Source: Collybiopsis luxurians FD-317 M1
Lineage: Eukaryota > Basidiomycota > Agaricomycetes > Agaricales > Omphalotaceae
DNA length: 64,000 nt
Assembly: GCA_000827265.1 (NCBI GenBank)
Contig: KN834800.1
Coordinates: 312,261 to 376,260, forward strand
Direction: 5' to 3'
In this document: one piece after another, positions 1 through 12,950 of the stretch
Numbering within the stretch: position 1 is the stretch's first letter
Layout of the letters: the number at the start of each line of letters is the position of its first letter
The notes under the pieces: generated by a model
What the model was told of the DNA's origin: nothing
The model's database searches: none
What the model saw: only the letters and a program-made list of their open reading frames with translations
Position numbers and translations under genes: made by a program

Positions 1-823
1 ACGCGAGCGAGTAACCTCGGCGCCAGAAGATTGCTTAAATGTTAATATGTTTGGGCTCACCGCACCACAGTTTCGGCGGGTGAACTCGGGTGAACAGCGC
101 AAGCAATGAGCGGGGACCGGGATGAACCTCAAATTGGAACAAAGACATTTGGAAGAACAAGGACTTCCAAACGGGATATCCGTTGCATGTCTATTTGCTC
201 GGATGTCTTTCTGCGCACCTTCGTCCACGGAAAAATAAGTCACAAAGCCAGTATTGGTCATTTTACATATCAAAGGTGACCCATAGCGGATTCTGATTGA
301 GCAATACAGAATTCGATGGAAACGAGGCTCCTGGAAGTGATAGGTGCTTTATTGTGATCAAGTCCGATAGTTAGAAAAGAACCGACTTGAAGGGAGGAGG
401 AAGGAAGGCGGAATTCAGGTTCTGTGAAACGCAAATCCGAAGGTCAAGCCGAAGATTGAACTCCATTTCAATACTGACCATGCGATAGGAACGCGTCAGA
501 TAGTTATACTTAGAATCATATGAGTTGCAACTTGAGCAGTAAGGGTTGTGTGTTCGTGTAAATTATACGATTCTCTATGAACTTGCCTCGTGGATGGGTC
601 GAAGGAAGATACTGTACGCGTTGCAGAGGTGAGATTCGAATGCAAGACTACTTTGTTCAGTACATACTGCGATGTGATCTGCAAGATGAGGAACTTACAA
701 TCCGAGCTTCTGGCTTCAAGCTTCAAGCTTCAACTTTGAGCAAAAATCTGGACGGAATTCAGAAATCGCAATAGGCGCACATACCAGCGCTTAAACTGAC
801 TGCCGTTTTTCTTTCCTTTGGCA
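1..823. other. Intergenic region upstream of SFT2
   Basis: No supported gene. The short open frames here lack family resemblance and splice-consistent extensions. The last 100-200 bases before 824 must hold the SFT2 promoter and 5' UTR, but I see no clear TATA element. Confidence 0.5.
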
Positions 824-1765
824 ATGCCCCCTGCCAATAATTCGTCTACTGAGCAAAATTTCCGGTCGCATCTCTCCCAGTTTGCATGGTCTAGAGGTGT
901 AACAGATGACTCTCAGCAATCTCAACAACCGTCGCAGAACCCTTTCGCGCGATTCTACAATAGTGTCAGTAACGTAGCTGGGGATTATGTTCCACTACGT
1001 TCGAACGAAAGATCGAATGAGGACGAAGCCTGGATGGCGCTTTCAAGATGGGAAAGGTACCAAAAATCATGGTCAAGATTGGTCAAGCTCTGAACTTTGT
1101 CCCTCTACATAGGTTGCTTGGGTTCGGAGCTTGCCTACTGGGAGCTGCGGTGTGTTTCTTTGTGGCGTTCCTTACGATGATACGGTGCGTAACTCCGTTT
1201 TGCGATAGTCTACTCTGTATTGATGTGTCTCAGGCCAACAAAATTTGCACTGTCCTTCAGCCTGGGTAGTCTGTTGGTTATGATAGGGCAAGTCTAATTC
1301 CATTGGCAATGCTGCATTACACTCATACCGCAGGGCCAGCTTCTCGATCTTAATTGGCCCTATAAACCACGTCAAGCACTTGTTCTCGAAGGTATGCCTG
1401 TGTGCTTACTAGTCTCATTATTTACTGACGGTACGCACTAAAGGAACGTCTACCGTTCACTTTCATATATTTTGGAAGTCTTGCAGCCACGCTTTATTTC
1501 TCTCTCGGCGTACGTAATTGCACGCTTGCATCATCTACTTTTCCTCACTCGATCATCTTATGCAGCTTCAGTCGTTTTTTGGGTCGCTTATAAGTGGGAT
1601 AGTGCAGGTTGGTTTCATTCAATTGCCATCCAATGGGCTGCTAATTGCCTCTAGATTGTCGCACTAGTAGCCTACGTTCTGGCCTATTTCCCAGGTGGAA
1701 GGCAGACTCTGGTTCTAGGAGGTTCATTAGCGTTACGTTCCGCTGGCAGCTTATTGCCTCGATGA
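824..1765 (+). CDS. SFT2: SFT2-family Golgi/endosome transport protein
   Basis: Seven exons (824-1056, 1113-1184, 1234-1287, 1334-1391, 1444-1509, 1566-1607, 1655-1765) give 211 residues, the usual size for SFT2 (yeast about 215). Sft2 is a tetraspanning Golgi protein that assists fusion of endosome-derived vesicles with the Golgi. Visible features are a hydrophilic N-terminus containing SNERSNEDEAWMALSRWER, then four hydrophobic segments: LLGFGACLLGAAVCFFVAFL; a segment in KFALSFSLGSLLVMIGASFS; the loop IGPINHVKHLFSKERLPFTF followed by IYFGSLAATLYFSLG; and GSLISGIVQIVALVAYVLAY. The C-terminus is GGSLALRSAGSLLPR. The start is the first ATG in this frame (824); the TTG six bases upstream is not a credible start. 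Intron 3 uses a GC donor (1288). The acceptor of exon 6 is a tandem AG pair (1565/1571); the upstream one keeps the usual Leu-Gln. The gene converges on NUP192, 178 bases away. Confidence 0.93.
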
Positions 1766-1943
1766 ACTCTTTATTATTATTAGACTCAACAGTACTCAAG
1801 TGGATAATTATCAACACATTTTTGGAAGGATATCAGGAGGATCTGTATAAATACATGCTTTCAACTCATGACCGATTAAGATCAAAAACCATTTTCTTGC
1901 TAAATGTAAAGCAATTATGAAACAATATACAGTGTACCATAGG

Positions 1944-4900
1944 TTATGATGCGTCATCTGCTAAATCGTCTACATCGATTCCGGCAGTATCTCGTAACCT
2001 CCTACACATTATCTCAACATATGCTTGGCTGGCGCGCCACTCATCTCCAACCAGAGTTTCGTCCTGCAATCAATATTATGATCAATGGTATTCTTACGGT
2101 GAATCAACGCAAGTGCACATACAGCAACGATAGTTTGAAGCCGCTGTAAAGCAGGCATCAATTTTTTACCGATCTCGAGCCGGAAAGCCTGAGGGTCGGG
2201 GGTGGACAGAAATCTCAATGCAGTAGCAGTGGATGCATTAAGTTGAGGAGTTTTCACGTGTGTGCCTTCAGCATAGTAAATGATATGCCGCCATAGCAAT
2301 AGCAGCAGCATTTCAAGAGTATCTTGCTTCGTGTCAGCTCCTGGCCACATAACATGTTGAATAAACTTACTCGTGGTCAATTTAGCATCTCGGCGTGCTT
2401 CCGCGCTTATTTTTTCCAACTCGCGACAAATGAGATTTCGTTTCTGCCCAATTTCCAGATCTTGAATAAAGTCACTGCCAATGTCGCTCACGATCTGAGG
2501 AAAAAGATCAACCGGAGCACTTTTTGAGGAGATCTGAATTACCTCCTGTATGTTGTCCACCGCAATAAGCTCTCTAGCGCTTAGTTCCGCAGCTATATCC
2601 GATATTTGCTTCAGCGTAGTCGATAGATCTTGACAGAGTGAGCTCAACGCTTCCAAGGCATCGCCGACTGTGGGTATAGTTGCTAGAAAGCTTCTTTCAG
2701 CGCCGCCAAAAGAACTAACAAAATTTTTGTACCAAGGAAATGAGAACTTCGCTCATTGTATCGCGAGGCTACATGGACAGGAGATAGGACAAGGTTAATC
2801 TCAGGCTCTGTAGGTTAGAAGTCAGTTAAAGAGGTTGGGTGAGATCAATATGTATGTACCCGTGAAGTCGCTCATTGCCCCAGCATATGATACCAAGGCG
2901 TTGCGGAGAAGGCGTTCCTTCTTTCGCACTTCAACATCAAACTTGGAATTGGATCCGTAGCCTGATGGAAGCATTAACTGCTGCGTAACGGAGAAAAATC
3001 AAGGAACGGCCTACCTGAAGCGAGAACGCTAGCACGAAAGATTTCTGCGTCGGTCATTGGCCGAACAGCTTCCGTCCAAGTTCCCCTACCAAGACATTTC
3101 GTCGAGAGTCCAAGGATGGCGGCATTGATAGCACCAAAGCCTGAATGCGCGGAAGCCTTTTGGAAAACAGACTCAATTCTTAGTGCTTGGATCAGGATGC
3201 GGTCATCTTACCAATTCTGACTGCGGAACCAACGGAATAATCTGCGCGCATAACATAACAAGAAGATGAATTTCTTCGAGAAGAGATAGAGAAAAATCAT
3301 TTGTCTCGTTTTTGAGGAGGATGACCATTGTTGCGCTGTGTCGAGACAAAAAGTCTAGCGCCTGAGAACGATGGTTAGCAGAACTGAGGGTTGGGGAATA
3401 TGAGAACACTTACTTGATTTGACGCTGTAGCGTGTTTACCACCTAATGTCGCTAAAAGGGCATTCACAAGCTGAAGACTCGGCATGAAAAGGCTGTGATA
3501 TCTCTGGATCGCAGAAGGCAGGAAGTTATCATGATCTGGTAAGGGATTCGTTGGTCACAAAATATCAACAACAGGTCGTACACGACAACGCACCAACGAA
3601 CGATGAATCTGCTTCTGGCCTTGCATCCAGAAAATCACACTGAGCCAAGATAGGCATCAATTGTACATCCAGCAATCGTTCGGCGCCCGTCCTTGTCTGC
3701 GCCATTCTGATGAAGAAGGACATCTTTGACTCATAGACATACAGAGGATTTAAATCATCTAAGCAATGTAGCAATCAAGAACCAATCAGTCTTAGAAAAA
3801 AAGGCACAAATCTATGTTCCTTACCTGGATCAGGTTTGAGAATCGATTGCAAGAGATAATCTGACTCCTTGACTCCTTGCACAAAGTTAGCCAAAATACC
3901 ATGGCGAACGAGAGGGGTAAGCACGGGATGCTGCTTTTCCAAAGCAGAAAGTTGGATCAAAGAATCCAAAAGCATGAACGCAACAGTCCGCCAAACTTCA
4001 GATCCATCGATGGCGTCCCGCGAAACCGTTACCAGCAGCCGTTCCAAGCCTGACTTTAACAGAGCCAAGCTGTGAATTTGGAGTTGGGAGTTCTGAGACT
4101 GAAGGGATACTTGCGAAAGCGGATCACCAAATGGACTTGCTTCTCGAGCAGAACTGAACAGCGAAATACCGAGGGGTTGAGTCTTGCTGGAGGATGACTT
4201 TTCCTCCCCAGCAGAGACAAGGTTCACATAGTTAATGAGAGCGGCGTACAGATTACCCCTGACAAGTTCTATATGGCCACTGCCGACGATGCATTCTAGA
4301 ATGCTGCGGAGGATCAGGTAAAGTCGTTCTGCAGGCAGCAATTCAGAATGTGGATCGCCGCCCGCCGACTGTAATATCACTTGGTGTTGCCTATCTTCGC
4401 AAAGCTTCGTGATGGACGACAGAACAACCTCGGACAATAAAACTGCAGTGGACTCGTGGATGTCTTCGGATTTAATGATGGGAGGAAGAACATGAAGAAT
4501 ATCGAATAACATGTTCTCGCGGTGATCTTGAGGCAGATAGTCGAAGCATTTAGTCAGTGTCGTGTCCAGCATACGCCTCCACGCCTCAAACCCTTTGCTA
4601 GCAGCATGCACAACTTGCCGACGGTGGTTTTCTATAGCGCAGCTCTCCAAGATGTACGAAGTTTCCATCTCCAGCTGCTGTGCTTGAACTGGGGTCACGA
4701 TCTTGTTCTGTGCGAATAACGTGCGTCTGGCTGTCGTCAACAGGACGAGAAGAGCAGAACGATCGATTATCTCACATCCTGCCGTATCCCTACGCATGCA
4801 AGCTTGCAGATTAACTTCTGCCAGCAGCTGAAGGTCAACAGGTTTGACCGTCAAAGAGTCTGCCCATTCAAACGTCAACGACTGCACGAACTCTATGATC

Positions 4901-7900
4901 TTGAGGTGCGACTGGCCAACTTCGCGGAACGGTTTGAACACTTCGTCCTCCCACGAGGTAGGTTCGTCCAATACAGATTCATTACCAAAGAGGATATCAA
5001 GAACCTCAGAAACATTTCGTGAACGTCCTTTATTTGTGAGCACGTGTAGGTCCAAGGCCACGAGATCAAATATCCAAGACCTTAGTCGTAGGAAAGAGGT
5101 CAGAGTAGACACGGTGGTTATAACACGCGAGCCATCATTATAGAGGACTTCTATCGAAGGTTCTTGGGACGTTTGTGGAGCCTGAGAAGGAATGGCAGAA
5201 AGATGGCGGGTGAAGAAGTCTTCGCGTGTACGCAAATACCTCATCGTTGAGCTAGACGTTCGAGGGTGCACACATAATTGGTAGATGATATGATAGCAGC
5301 GTTCTGCGAGGGCGGGAAGAGTCATGAAGAGTGGGATAGCCTGAGCTTCTGCACGCTTTCCTTTGGATTTTGGTGTCGGAATACCAGAGTTCAACAGTTC
5401 GAGGATGATATGCACACAAGCGTGACGAGCACCTAGGGCGTGGGGGTCCTGAATTCCTTGCTCGAAATTCGTTCCTCCGAAGAGTAGATAATGGGCCACG
5501 TTTGGAGATGGTCTGTTGGGCGCCGTGTTGCGTATGAGCATGTCAAGAACTGCAGTTCGAGTTGCCTGCCCTAACGAAATGGAAATTTGGTCGATGTCAG
5601 GAGCGCCGGCGCCAGTAGTTTGCTCCGCCGTCGTTTCCGCAATTGAGATGTCTTCAGTTGATTCCACGTTCAAGATCTGCAGGTATCCTCCCAAGATACG
5701 ATCCGAGTCGTCACTACGTTCAATTAGAGCGGCGAGGCTGGAGAAAGCGTCCGAAGCGGAAAGCATGTCAATGATCTTCACGGAAAGTAAAACTACCTCG
5801 AAATGAGCAGGGTATGCAACATAGGCTGCGATCGCGGGGACGTAGTGTGCATCAAAGGACAATGCTTGATCAAATTTGACAAAGTAAGAGCGAGGATGAA
5901 CTGTGCCAACGAGTGATGCGCTATCAAATTCTGATATGAGGGGAATAAGGACATCCAAAAATATGTCTTGAATTTCGAGAACACGATGCACAATCCTTAA
6001 CACACGGGTTATTGTGCTCTCGAAAAAAGGTTCCTCCTCAGCGAAACCTTTCTCAAACCCAATCAAACCTTCAACAACATACGAGAGTATCGAATTTTGT
6101 AGGGTGGAAGCAGTCAACATGCGCTTCATGACTTCGTATCCTGGATGAACCAGGTAAGGACCTATCAAGCTTTCCTTCAAGGAACCTTCTTCTGCAGAAG
6201 CAAGCAAGGACTCCATGTCGTAGCTAGCCAGAACCCGCTCGATAAACGCCAGGCAGAGATCATTCATCTGCCACCTTTCCGAAGGACGTCGGTACTCTCG
6301 CAACGAGATTTTGGAAAAGACGTTGTCGACGACAAATGTCACGAACGGACCGATCCCGGGAAGCCGGTATGGTTGACCGAGAGATTCAGGGATGGGGTTT
6401 GCAGATGCCTGGTCTGAGACTCGATCTTTCAGAGGGATTCGTTTTGGAGTGTGGATGAGAGTGCTCAGAAGTTTTAGGAAGGGGATAGTGGCTGGGTAAA
6501 GACCGTGGCTAGCTTCGATCTCCTCTAGCTCGACTTCGACTCCCTTCACAGATACAAAGGAGCTACTAAATCCCATGACCGCGCTCGGTCGGACATTGAT
6601 TACCTCTAATCTCTCCATGAGCGTCCAGACCGCTCGACAGATTTCGACTCCAGGAATACCCGCCCCTGGCTGACAAAACGCAGCCAAGGTCTCGAAAATC
6701 ATTCCCTTGAGCTCCAGAGGAACCCGGAGAGGTATGAGCGAAACTAGGGTAGGAATAGCGCGGAAATGAGCATGTCCTGAAATCGTTACACGAACTGCAA
6801 CGGAATGAGTTACGACTGTGGACAACAAGCGTAAGAATGATTGCGCGAGAAGAACGTCTTGTGGCCCAAGGTGCATATCTTGGGCACGATTAGACGCGTG
6901 CGTCAAAGTTGACGAGCCGCCGAGAAGACCTTGGTTGTTTCCCTGTGTCGCAATCGGATTACGAGAGCTAGGACCAGTAGCCCAAGAATCCAGCAGACTG
7001 AACACAACATCCCATGAGACGGATGAGCCTCCTGAAGGCATTGAGCTTCCGGGGATGATTTCTCCACTGCCTCGAGCCATGAAGTTGTAAGATAGCTCGC
7101 TGCACTGTTGCCCTTTGGATAGACCAGCTAGCATATCGAATAGTGCCATGTTCATGTTCGAGTCTTGGGCCTGTGTTGACCAGACAGCCCACTGCAGAAA
7201 AGTGGGAAGACGACCAGCGGTTGTCTCAAGATACTCTAGATAATTAGCAGCATGTGGTTCAACCTGGCCCCCAGCACCCCAGAATTGCAGGGCAGACTCC
7301 TCAGGTAGACTGAAATAAAGCAACCCGATGAAGGAATATAGCAGGGCAATGTCATTTCTGGGAGGAGAAGAGGATTTTTCTGGTTCAATGGTCGAAGCGG
7401 GACGGAATCGAGCAGTATTAGACCGTGTACGATCCGTACGAGCGTTTGCCAGCACTAAATCTTCTTGGCGTTGCTTGATTTTTCGGAGTTCGGAAGAAGC
7501 ATGGGTGATCAGCGAACGAACAAGGACCTCGAATGCGTTCAGAACGAACATTCTGAAATCGTCTGGCGGTACCTCTCGTTGTTCCTGCTGCTCAGATGAG
7601 AGGACGACGCCGCTCAAGAGTGAAGGAGAAAACCCGGTGGTTGATTTTCGAAGTTGTAAAAGGACCATTGACAGATATAAAAAGATGTCGCCTTGCACGG
7701 CGTTCCATATCTGCACTTCGAGCTCCTCCGTTCGGAAACCCTCGCGATTTTCCAAGTTAGGATTACGATGGCGATGCTCCGTAAGGAACAAAGTCCACTT
7801 CAAAAGCACCGTTGCTTTCAGTCCAGGCTCCTTCCATTCAGTAGCTGGTTCCAATTTCTTAGCCATGAAAGAGAGAAGGGGCTTGTCGTTGGCGAGAACA

Positions 7901-8876
7901 TTACGTGTTCGGGCTCCGGGAGTATCAGGGTTCACCGTATCGAATACAGTCAAGATGGTGGTGAGGATGTAAAATGTCATGCTGTGATTGGGATTGGTGA
8001 CGAGCCATTCAACCATGTTTTTTATTTCGTTCGGAGATACCAAACCCAGTCGAGCAAGCAAATATAGGCAGTTGCCAAGGTTTCTCCGCTCGTACTTTAA
8101 CGAATCATATCGAGCATTGAGGATGTCGGAACCGAGAGTGGGATTTCCTGTTACAGAATCAGACGCACAAAGCAAAAGGAATAGAATACAAGCTTGCCTT
8201 GCTGTGGAACAACTGTATTAGTTTGAGCACTCTTTCTGGCATTGTCCGCCCGAGAAATAACATTTCCGAGGTTTTCCATCTCTTTGAAAATACGGTATGC
8301 CAGAGGAATCTCACCCCCAGTAGGAGAAGCCTCAGGTATAGCCAGATCTCGTCTGACATAATTGCTGATATGATGATATAAAGCAGGAACATCGGGAGAT
8401 TGTGCAACTTCCGTAGCTTCGAGTAAATACCGCAAGCAATCGACTAGCTGGCGACGCCGAGAATGAAACTCGGCTACAGCCATTTCTAGACAATAAACAG
8501 GGGTAATATTTGGATTTTGAGACATGAGGGAATGAAGAAGGCCGGCGACATAACGTTCTGAGCATTCAAGATGTTGAGAGAGGAATATTGCTTGTCGCGC
8601 AAACTCTGAATTCACCGCGACTTGTTTTCCGTTTACAACAGTCTTTCCTGGAAAATTGCGGACTGGTATTAGAAAAATTTGGAATACAAACTCGAGTTGC
8701 GTACCGGATTCAATTTCCTTGAGCTCTTGAGGGTTCCGATTTCCTACATCGAAAACATTTGCCAGACGCGATTTATGAAAAATCAGCATGCTGAAAAGCT
8801 CCTGTCCAGCATTTTGACTTCCACGATCATCTAGGGCGCTTGAGAGAGCTGTTCTGAGATGGGAGATAGTGTCCAT
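1944..8876 (-). CDS. NUP192: Nucleoporin Nup192 (NUP205 family), inner-ring scaffold
   Basis: Ten exons on the minus strand: 8876-8198, 8147-3825, 3758-3594, 3535-3414, 3361-3212, 3171-3015, 2961-2860, 2807-2733, 2682-2123 and 2063-1944. They sum to 6453 nt, so 2150 residues, matching basidiomycete Nup192/NUP205. Family knowledge: this alpha-solenoid protein builds the inner ring of the nuclear pore and binds Nic96 and Nup53. The N-terminus (MDTISHLRTALSSALDD) and C-terminal helices (RYHSLFMPSLQLVNALLATL, ALDFLSRHSATMVILLKNE, ending QAYVEIMCRRLRDTAG) are typical. Most of the protein lies in one 1441-codon exon, while the C-terminal quarter is finely split. Intron 1 (8148-8197, 50 nt) reads in phase only with a GC donor. 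A possible 30-nt intron in exon 9, just after the residues KLTT, was left coding because it is too short. Confidence 0.95.
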
Positions 8877-9379
8877 TGGGTGACCAATGTCGCGCCGCTA
8901 GCGACGAGTTGGACGAAAGTTGCAAACGCGCGACAGAAACCACGTGACACAAGTCAAGCGCCGAGTCACCAGCGAGTCACTTCCCCTGGTCGGAGTTCTC
9001 TTCAGTTCTCCTTCTCACCGTCATTGTCAGTGGCTCCCGTCAGCCGCCAGTAGTCAGGAACGCGAGCCACAAGATTGTTCCTTTTGCTCACACAATCAGC
9101 TTTTGAACCAGGTTGAAAGCCAAGTATTTCGAGCTTCAGGCCGCCAAGTGTTGCGGATTGTTACGAAAATCAATGTAAATGTGAAGTTGAGAATGGATGT
9201 ATTCGAGTTTTAAATCTGAAATAGTATTAGATCGACATCGCCGGCCTATTGAATTCAAATCTGCCAAAAGAATCAACAAGCCGTCCGTAGTGCTCGGTTG
9301 ACAGCAGAAAAACACTGGGTCGAGTCTTTGAGCGCGCCGGTACTGATTCTACATTTCTTTCCTTCTTCCACGTTCCTTC
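8877..9379. promoter_or_regulatory. Shared divergent promoter region
   Basis: This 503-base interval separates the start codons of NUP192 (minus) and the membrane-protein gene (plus), so it must hold both promoters. I see no other gene in it. It contains pyrimidine-rich stretches but no convincing TATA box. Confidence 0.5.
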
Positions 9380-11209
9380 ATGAGCAATCTTTTCATTGTA
9401 GATGACCAGGATGCGAGCATAAAGTATACAGGTCTCTGGAATGTCACTGGACAACAAGCAGACTTTAGTCAGACTGCTTCCTCTGCTTCCTCGGACGCCA
9501 CAATGACATTTTCGTTTTCTGGTAGAAGAATTCTCTTGACAAATATTGCCCTTCTCATATTTTGAGTCTAGGAAGCTTCATCAGTGTGATTGGAGATTTG
9601 TACGCGGGAGGTACATGCAACGGAACGTTCTCCATCGATGGAACTGTATCCAACTTCACGTCAGCCGCTACGAGTATTACGCAGAACCAACAAACACTCT
9701 GGTCATCTTCCGCACTTAATGAAGGCAACCACACACTCATTTACACAGCTTCTTCGTGCAACAGTTCACAATCCTTTGTTTCCATTGATTATTTATTATA
9801 CAACTCCTCCAGCACGTCTGTATCCGGGGCAACATCTTTCTTTGATGATAGAAACTCGTCTTTGGTGTACTCAGGGAATTCCAATTCGACCTCGGGAATA
9901 GGTGACTTCCAAGGAACTATAACTGGCTTACAAAAAGGTGGTTCCTTCCAGTTCGGGTTCAACGGTAAGTACTTAAGTATTGTATTTTCTGCATGGTTCC
10001 TCATCACGTTATTTTACACTCAAAGGCACCTCTGTTCAAGTATATGGACGAGTGGATAACGCCTCAGTCGGTGTCGTAGACGCATCCTTTTCTGTTGACG
10101 GCGCTCCCTCAGTACCATTCACTGCCGTGACCTCTAATAATGTGGTGCACAACAAACAGTTTTTTGCTTCTCGGACGCTTAACCCTGGTCAGCATACATT
10201 GATCGTCAACAACACGGGAGATAATCCAGTTTGGGTTGACTATGTCCTTGTCCGAGGGCAGACCAGTATTGGCGGAGCCGCTCCTGCCGCTAACACATCA
10301 GGCAGTTCCCACCTTCGACTTGATATCGTTATTGCTTCGGTGGTGGGAGGGGTTGTGGGTATCGCCTTACTGGTAGGAGTAGTGGTGTTTATGTTTCGAC
10401 GTCATTCCTCGATGCCATCCTTCCTTAGTCGTTCAAAGAATCGCCGGACAAGCAGTCCACCACCTCACGCACTGGGTAAGAAATCACTGTAAAGCTGAAT
10501 AGGCAGCACTGAATTAAAAGTTACGACAGAATCGGAAGCTGCTTTAGCCCCTCATCATCCAAAATTCGTTCCTCAAGATATACCTTCTTCTCTATCAGAA
10601 GCTGCCAACAGTTCTGTAGAGCTTCACCCACTCACCCATCGACGATTCCCGCACTCTCAAAATTCCAGCACCCATGATCTTTCCTTCGCGGATGACTCCT
10701 TCGCAGCTTCAGAGTTTGGATACCACGACGAAAACTTCCTAGGGAATCCATTGCAGCCTCAGCCATCCCGCGAAGGAAGTCTTGTCTCTCTTCCAAATCC
10801 ATATTCTATTCGACAAGGCCATCGATCCTACCGTTCTGAAAGCTCAATGACGCAATCTGTTGCTCCAAGTCAGACGGCCTATTCATCGTATGCTTATACA
10901 GACGAAGGACCGCGGGTATATGTAACCAGCGTGTCGGAGCATTCAAGCATCCGAGATAGCAGTAGCGGCTATGGCTATGGCTTTAGCGCTGCTCCTCCTC
11001 GGCGCGTGCGGAGAAGTACAGTGGCGAATATGAGCACGGATGAAGAAGAGAATCTATCTGTCGCAGAGCTCAAACGACGGCAGGGCGAGGTGTATGTTCT
11101 TTCTGTCAACGGCATGCACTCGGAGCCGTTGGTCCACACGGACAGTGGAATACGTTTGAGAAATCCCGAGTTACAGCCCGAGTTACCACCAATGTATACA
11201 GCAGAATAA
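9380..11209 (+). CDS. Single-pass membrane protein with beta-rich extracellular half
   Basis: Four exons joined by three short introns (GTAGAAG at 9522, GTAAGT near 9965, GTAAGA near 10476; all phase 1). The N-terminal half begins MSNLFIVDDQDASIKYTG and holds two related beta-sandwich-like repeats (FSFSG..GTCNGTFSIDG and GTSVQVYGRV..ASFSVDG), both rich in Asn-X-Ser/Thr sites. A hydrophobic segment follows (DIVIASVVGGVVGIALLVGV), then basic residues (FRRH) and a Ser/Pro-rich cytoplasmic tail ending PELPPMYTAE. This matches a large Agaricomycete family of single-pass proteins of unknown function, possibly cell-wall or surface sensors (inference). No cleavable signal peptide is evident. The last 200 nt of the coding region were duplicated at 15743-15970. 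Confidence 0.8.
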
Positions 11210-12950
11210 TCTTATCCTTCACGAACATTGACCCGTACTATGTATTGTACTTGTTATTGTGCAGATATTGTTCCTCAATGGACTGCTTCAAAGAAGTTTC
11301 TAGCTTGGAGGAAAGCAATTAATACAGGAAGTGCAGAAAAGCTTACTGCATGTCGAAAAAGATGACCTGATCAACCATAGATTGACCGCGTATATCACCA
11401 CTTCATTTGCACGGGTTATGAAACTTTTCAGTATAGCTATAGATCTGCGAATCTACTGTCAGAATTCTCAATACGTAGCAGGTCATAGCGTTCACGAGCG
11501 CATGTAAATACAGCTGCGCTCAATGTCATTCTCAAACGGCGGTCTGTAAGTATCATTTATTTACAGACCACTACGATCTAAATTTGTTGTACCTAGATAA
11601 ATTATGGCGCCCAAAACACGTCCATGAAAGACATTAATTGTCTAGGCCTTCTCCGCCACCAGTTTCTCACAAAGTTTCCAATACTGCGCACCCAATTTTC
11701 CATCCTTGTCTTCTGCGAGAGGTTTCTTTGCTTGAGGCTGAGCGATCGGGAAAAGAAGAGCAGATCTGCATCAAGGAGACAGATCAACAGTTTATAAACG
11801 AGGCGACAGAATCACGCACTTTAAGCCTTTCTCTTCCACTTCCGGTGAAGTTGCTGCATACAACTGCGTCAAAGCGCCCTGCAGTGGGGTCTTCGCAAAC
11901 AACATTGCAATTGGTTCTATAGGCGAAAGGATAGGCCAGGATTGGAGAGGACCTATGCCGGGAATAAGTACACCTCTACAAACAGATAGTGCATTGGGTA
12001 CATACCGCGGGTTATTTCAGTCGCTACCATGCCTGGATGAATGGAGAGGCAATAAATATTCTTGCATCCTGACTCTTCGAGGCGCTTCTGAAGTTCGTTC
12101 GTGAACAGAATGTTCTGCAGTCGAATAGCTTAATCAACATACGGCAGGGGTAGCATGCGCCGCTTACAGCTAACTTTGACTGCGCGTATCTTCCCCAAGA
12201 AGACCACGACTTTTGATTCAGGCCCTCAAGACTGGAAAAATCGGGAGAGCCCGCAGCTTCATATAACCCGCTGGATACATTAACTATCCGCACATGCGAG
12301 TCAGGCTTGGCAGCAGTTTCTTTCATTAGAGGGAGGAGAAGAGAGGTCAAAGCGAAGTGACCGGTCCCATTACAAGCTTGAAGCTCAATTCCGTCCGAGC
12401 TAAGCTCGTATGGTATCCCCATCTAACACTAAGCTGAACGCTACATGTTCGAACACCAGATCAATCCATTTACTTACAGTGGCTGCATTGTTGACTAAGA
12501 TGTCCAACCTATGTTCGCGCTTCAAAAATTCTGAAGCCGCTTGCTTGGCAGAACTGAGCTTTTGAAGGTCGAAATTAACATAATCGAGCTTGGGCTCAAC
12601 TTCAGGCCCCAGTTCTTTCTTGATCTTCTCGATTGCAGCTAAAGCACGCGATTCAGTGCGACTGAACATGCTTTAGCAAATATTACTACCGATTGTCAGA
12701 TATTGCACACCATATGAGCTTACTAGACATGAGCACCCTTGCGGGCGAGTTCGCGAACAGTGATATATCCTAAACCCGTGTTACCTCCTGTCACAATGGC
12801 TACGCGGCCAGTCAGGTCAGGTATTGATTCTGTCCCCCATTGTTTCTTGCGAAAAGCTCCTAGCCCGAGCATAGCAACAACTGGCAGAAGGAGAAATACG
12901 TGGGGGTGGAGATCTTTCACGGAGTGGGAAGCAAGGACATGTCTGTGTTG
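10985..12950. repeat. Segmental duplication, copy 1
   Basis: This segment holds the 3' end of the membrane-protein gene and the whole first SDR copy. It matches 15743-17730 almost base for base at its left part: only two substitutions are visible over the 200 nt before the stop codons at 11209 and 15970. Similarity ends just upstream of the SDR start codon. Confidence 0.85.
11642..12940 (-). pseudogene. Short-chain dehydrogenase, copy 1 (5' frame broken)
   Basis: This is an SDR-superfamily oxidoreductase related to retinol-dehydrogenase/light-dependent protochlorophyllide reductase-like fungal enzymes. It has a hydrophobic N-terminal anchor (VFLLLPVVAMLGLGAF), a cofactor motif TGGNTGLG, NNAA in place of the usual NNAG, SS before the active site, and YAQSK as the catalytic Tyr-Lys. 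The C-terminal exon ends YWKLCEKLVAEKA. Exon phases join cleanly (AHV-YMFSRTES; YAQSKLA-NILFTNEL). Compared with copy 2, seven bases are missing between the former ATG (12938-12940) and the anchor, next to a repeated GGGA. Translation from that ATG therefore stops after seven codons. A shorter protein could start at a Met in the anchor (MLGLGAF), so some function is possible. The substrate is unknown. Confidence 0.75.

Noticed and set aside
1565..1571. Tandem acceptor in SFT2 as functional alternative splicing
   Set aside because: The two acceptors six bases apart could add or drop Leu-Gln, but there is no evidence of regulation; noted only in the gene entry.
2345..2374. A 30-nt GT-AG intron in exon 9 of NUP192
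   Set aside because: In frame either way and shorter than any other intron seen here, so left as coding.
7328..7972. 214-codon plus-strand frame inside NUP192
   Set aside because: Antisense to a well supported conserved exon; Ser/Arg/Cys-rich composition typical of a shadow frame.
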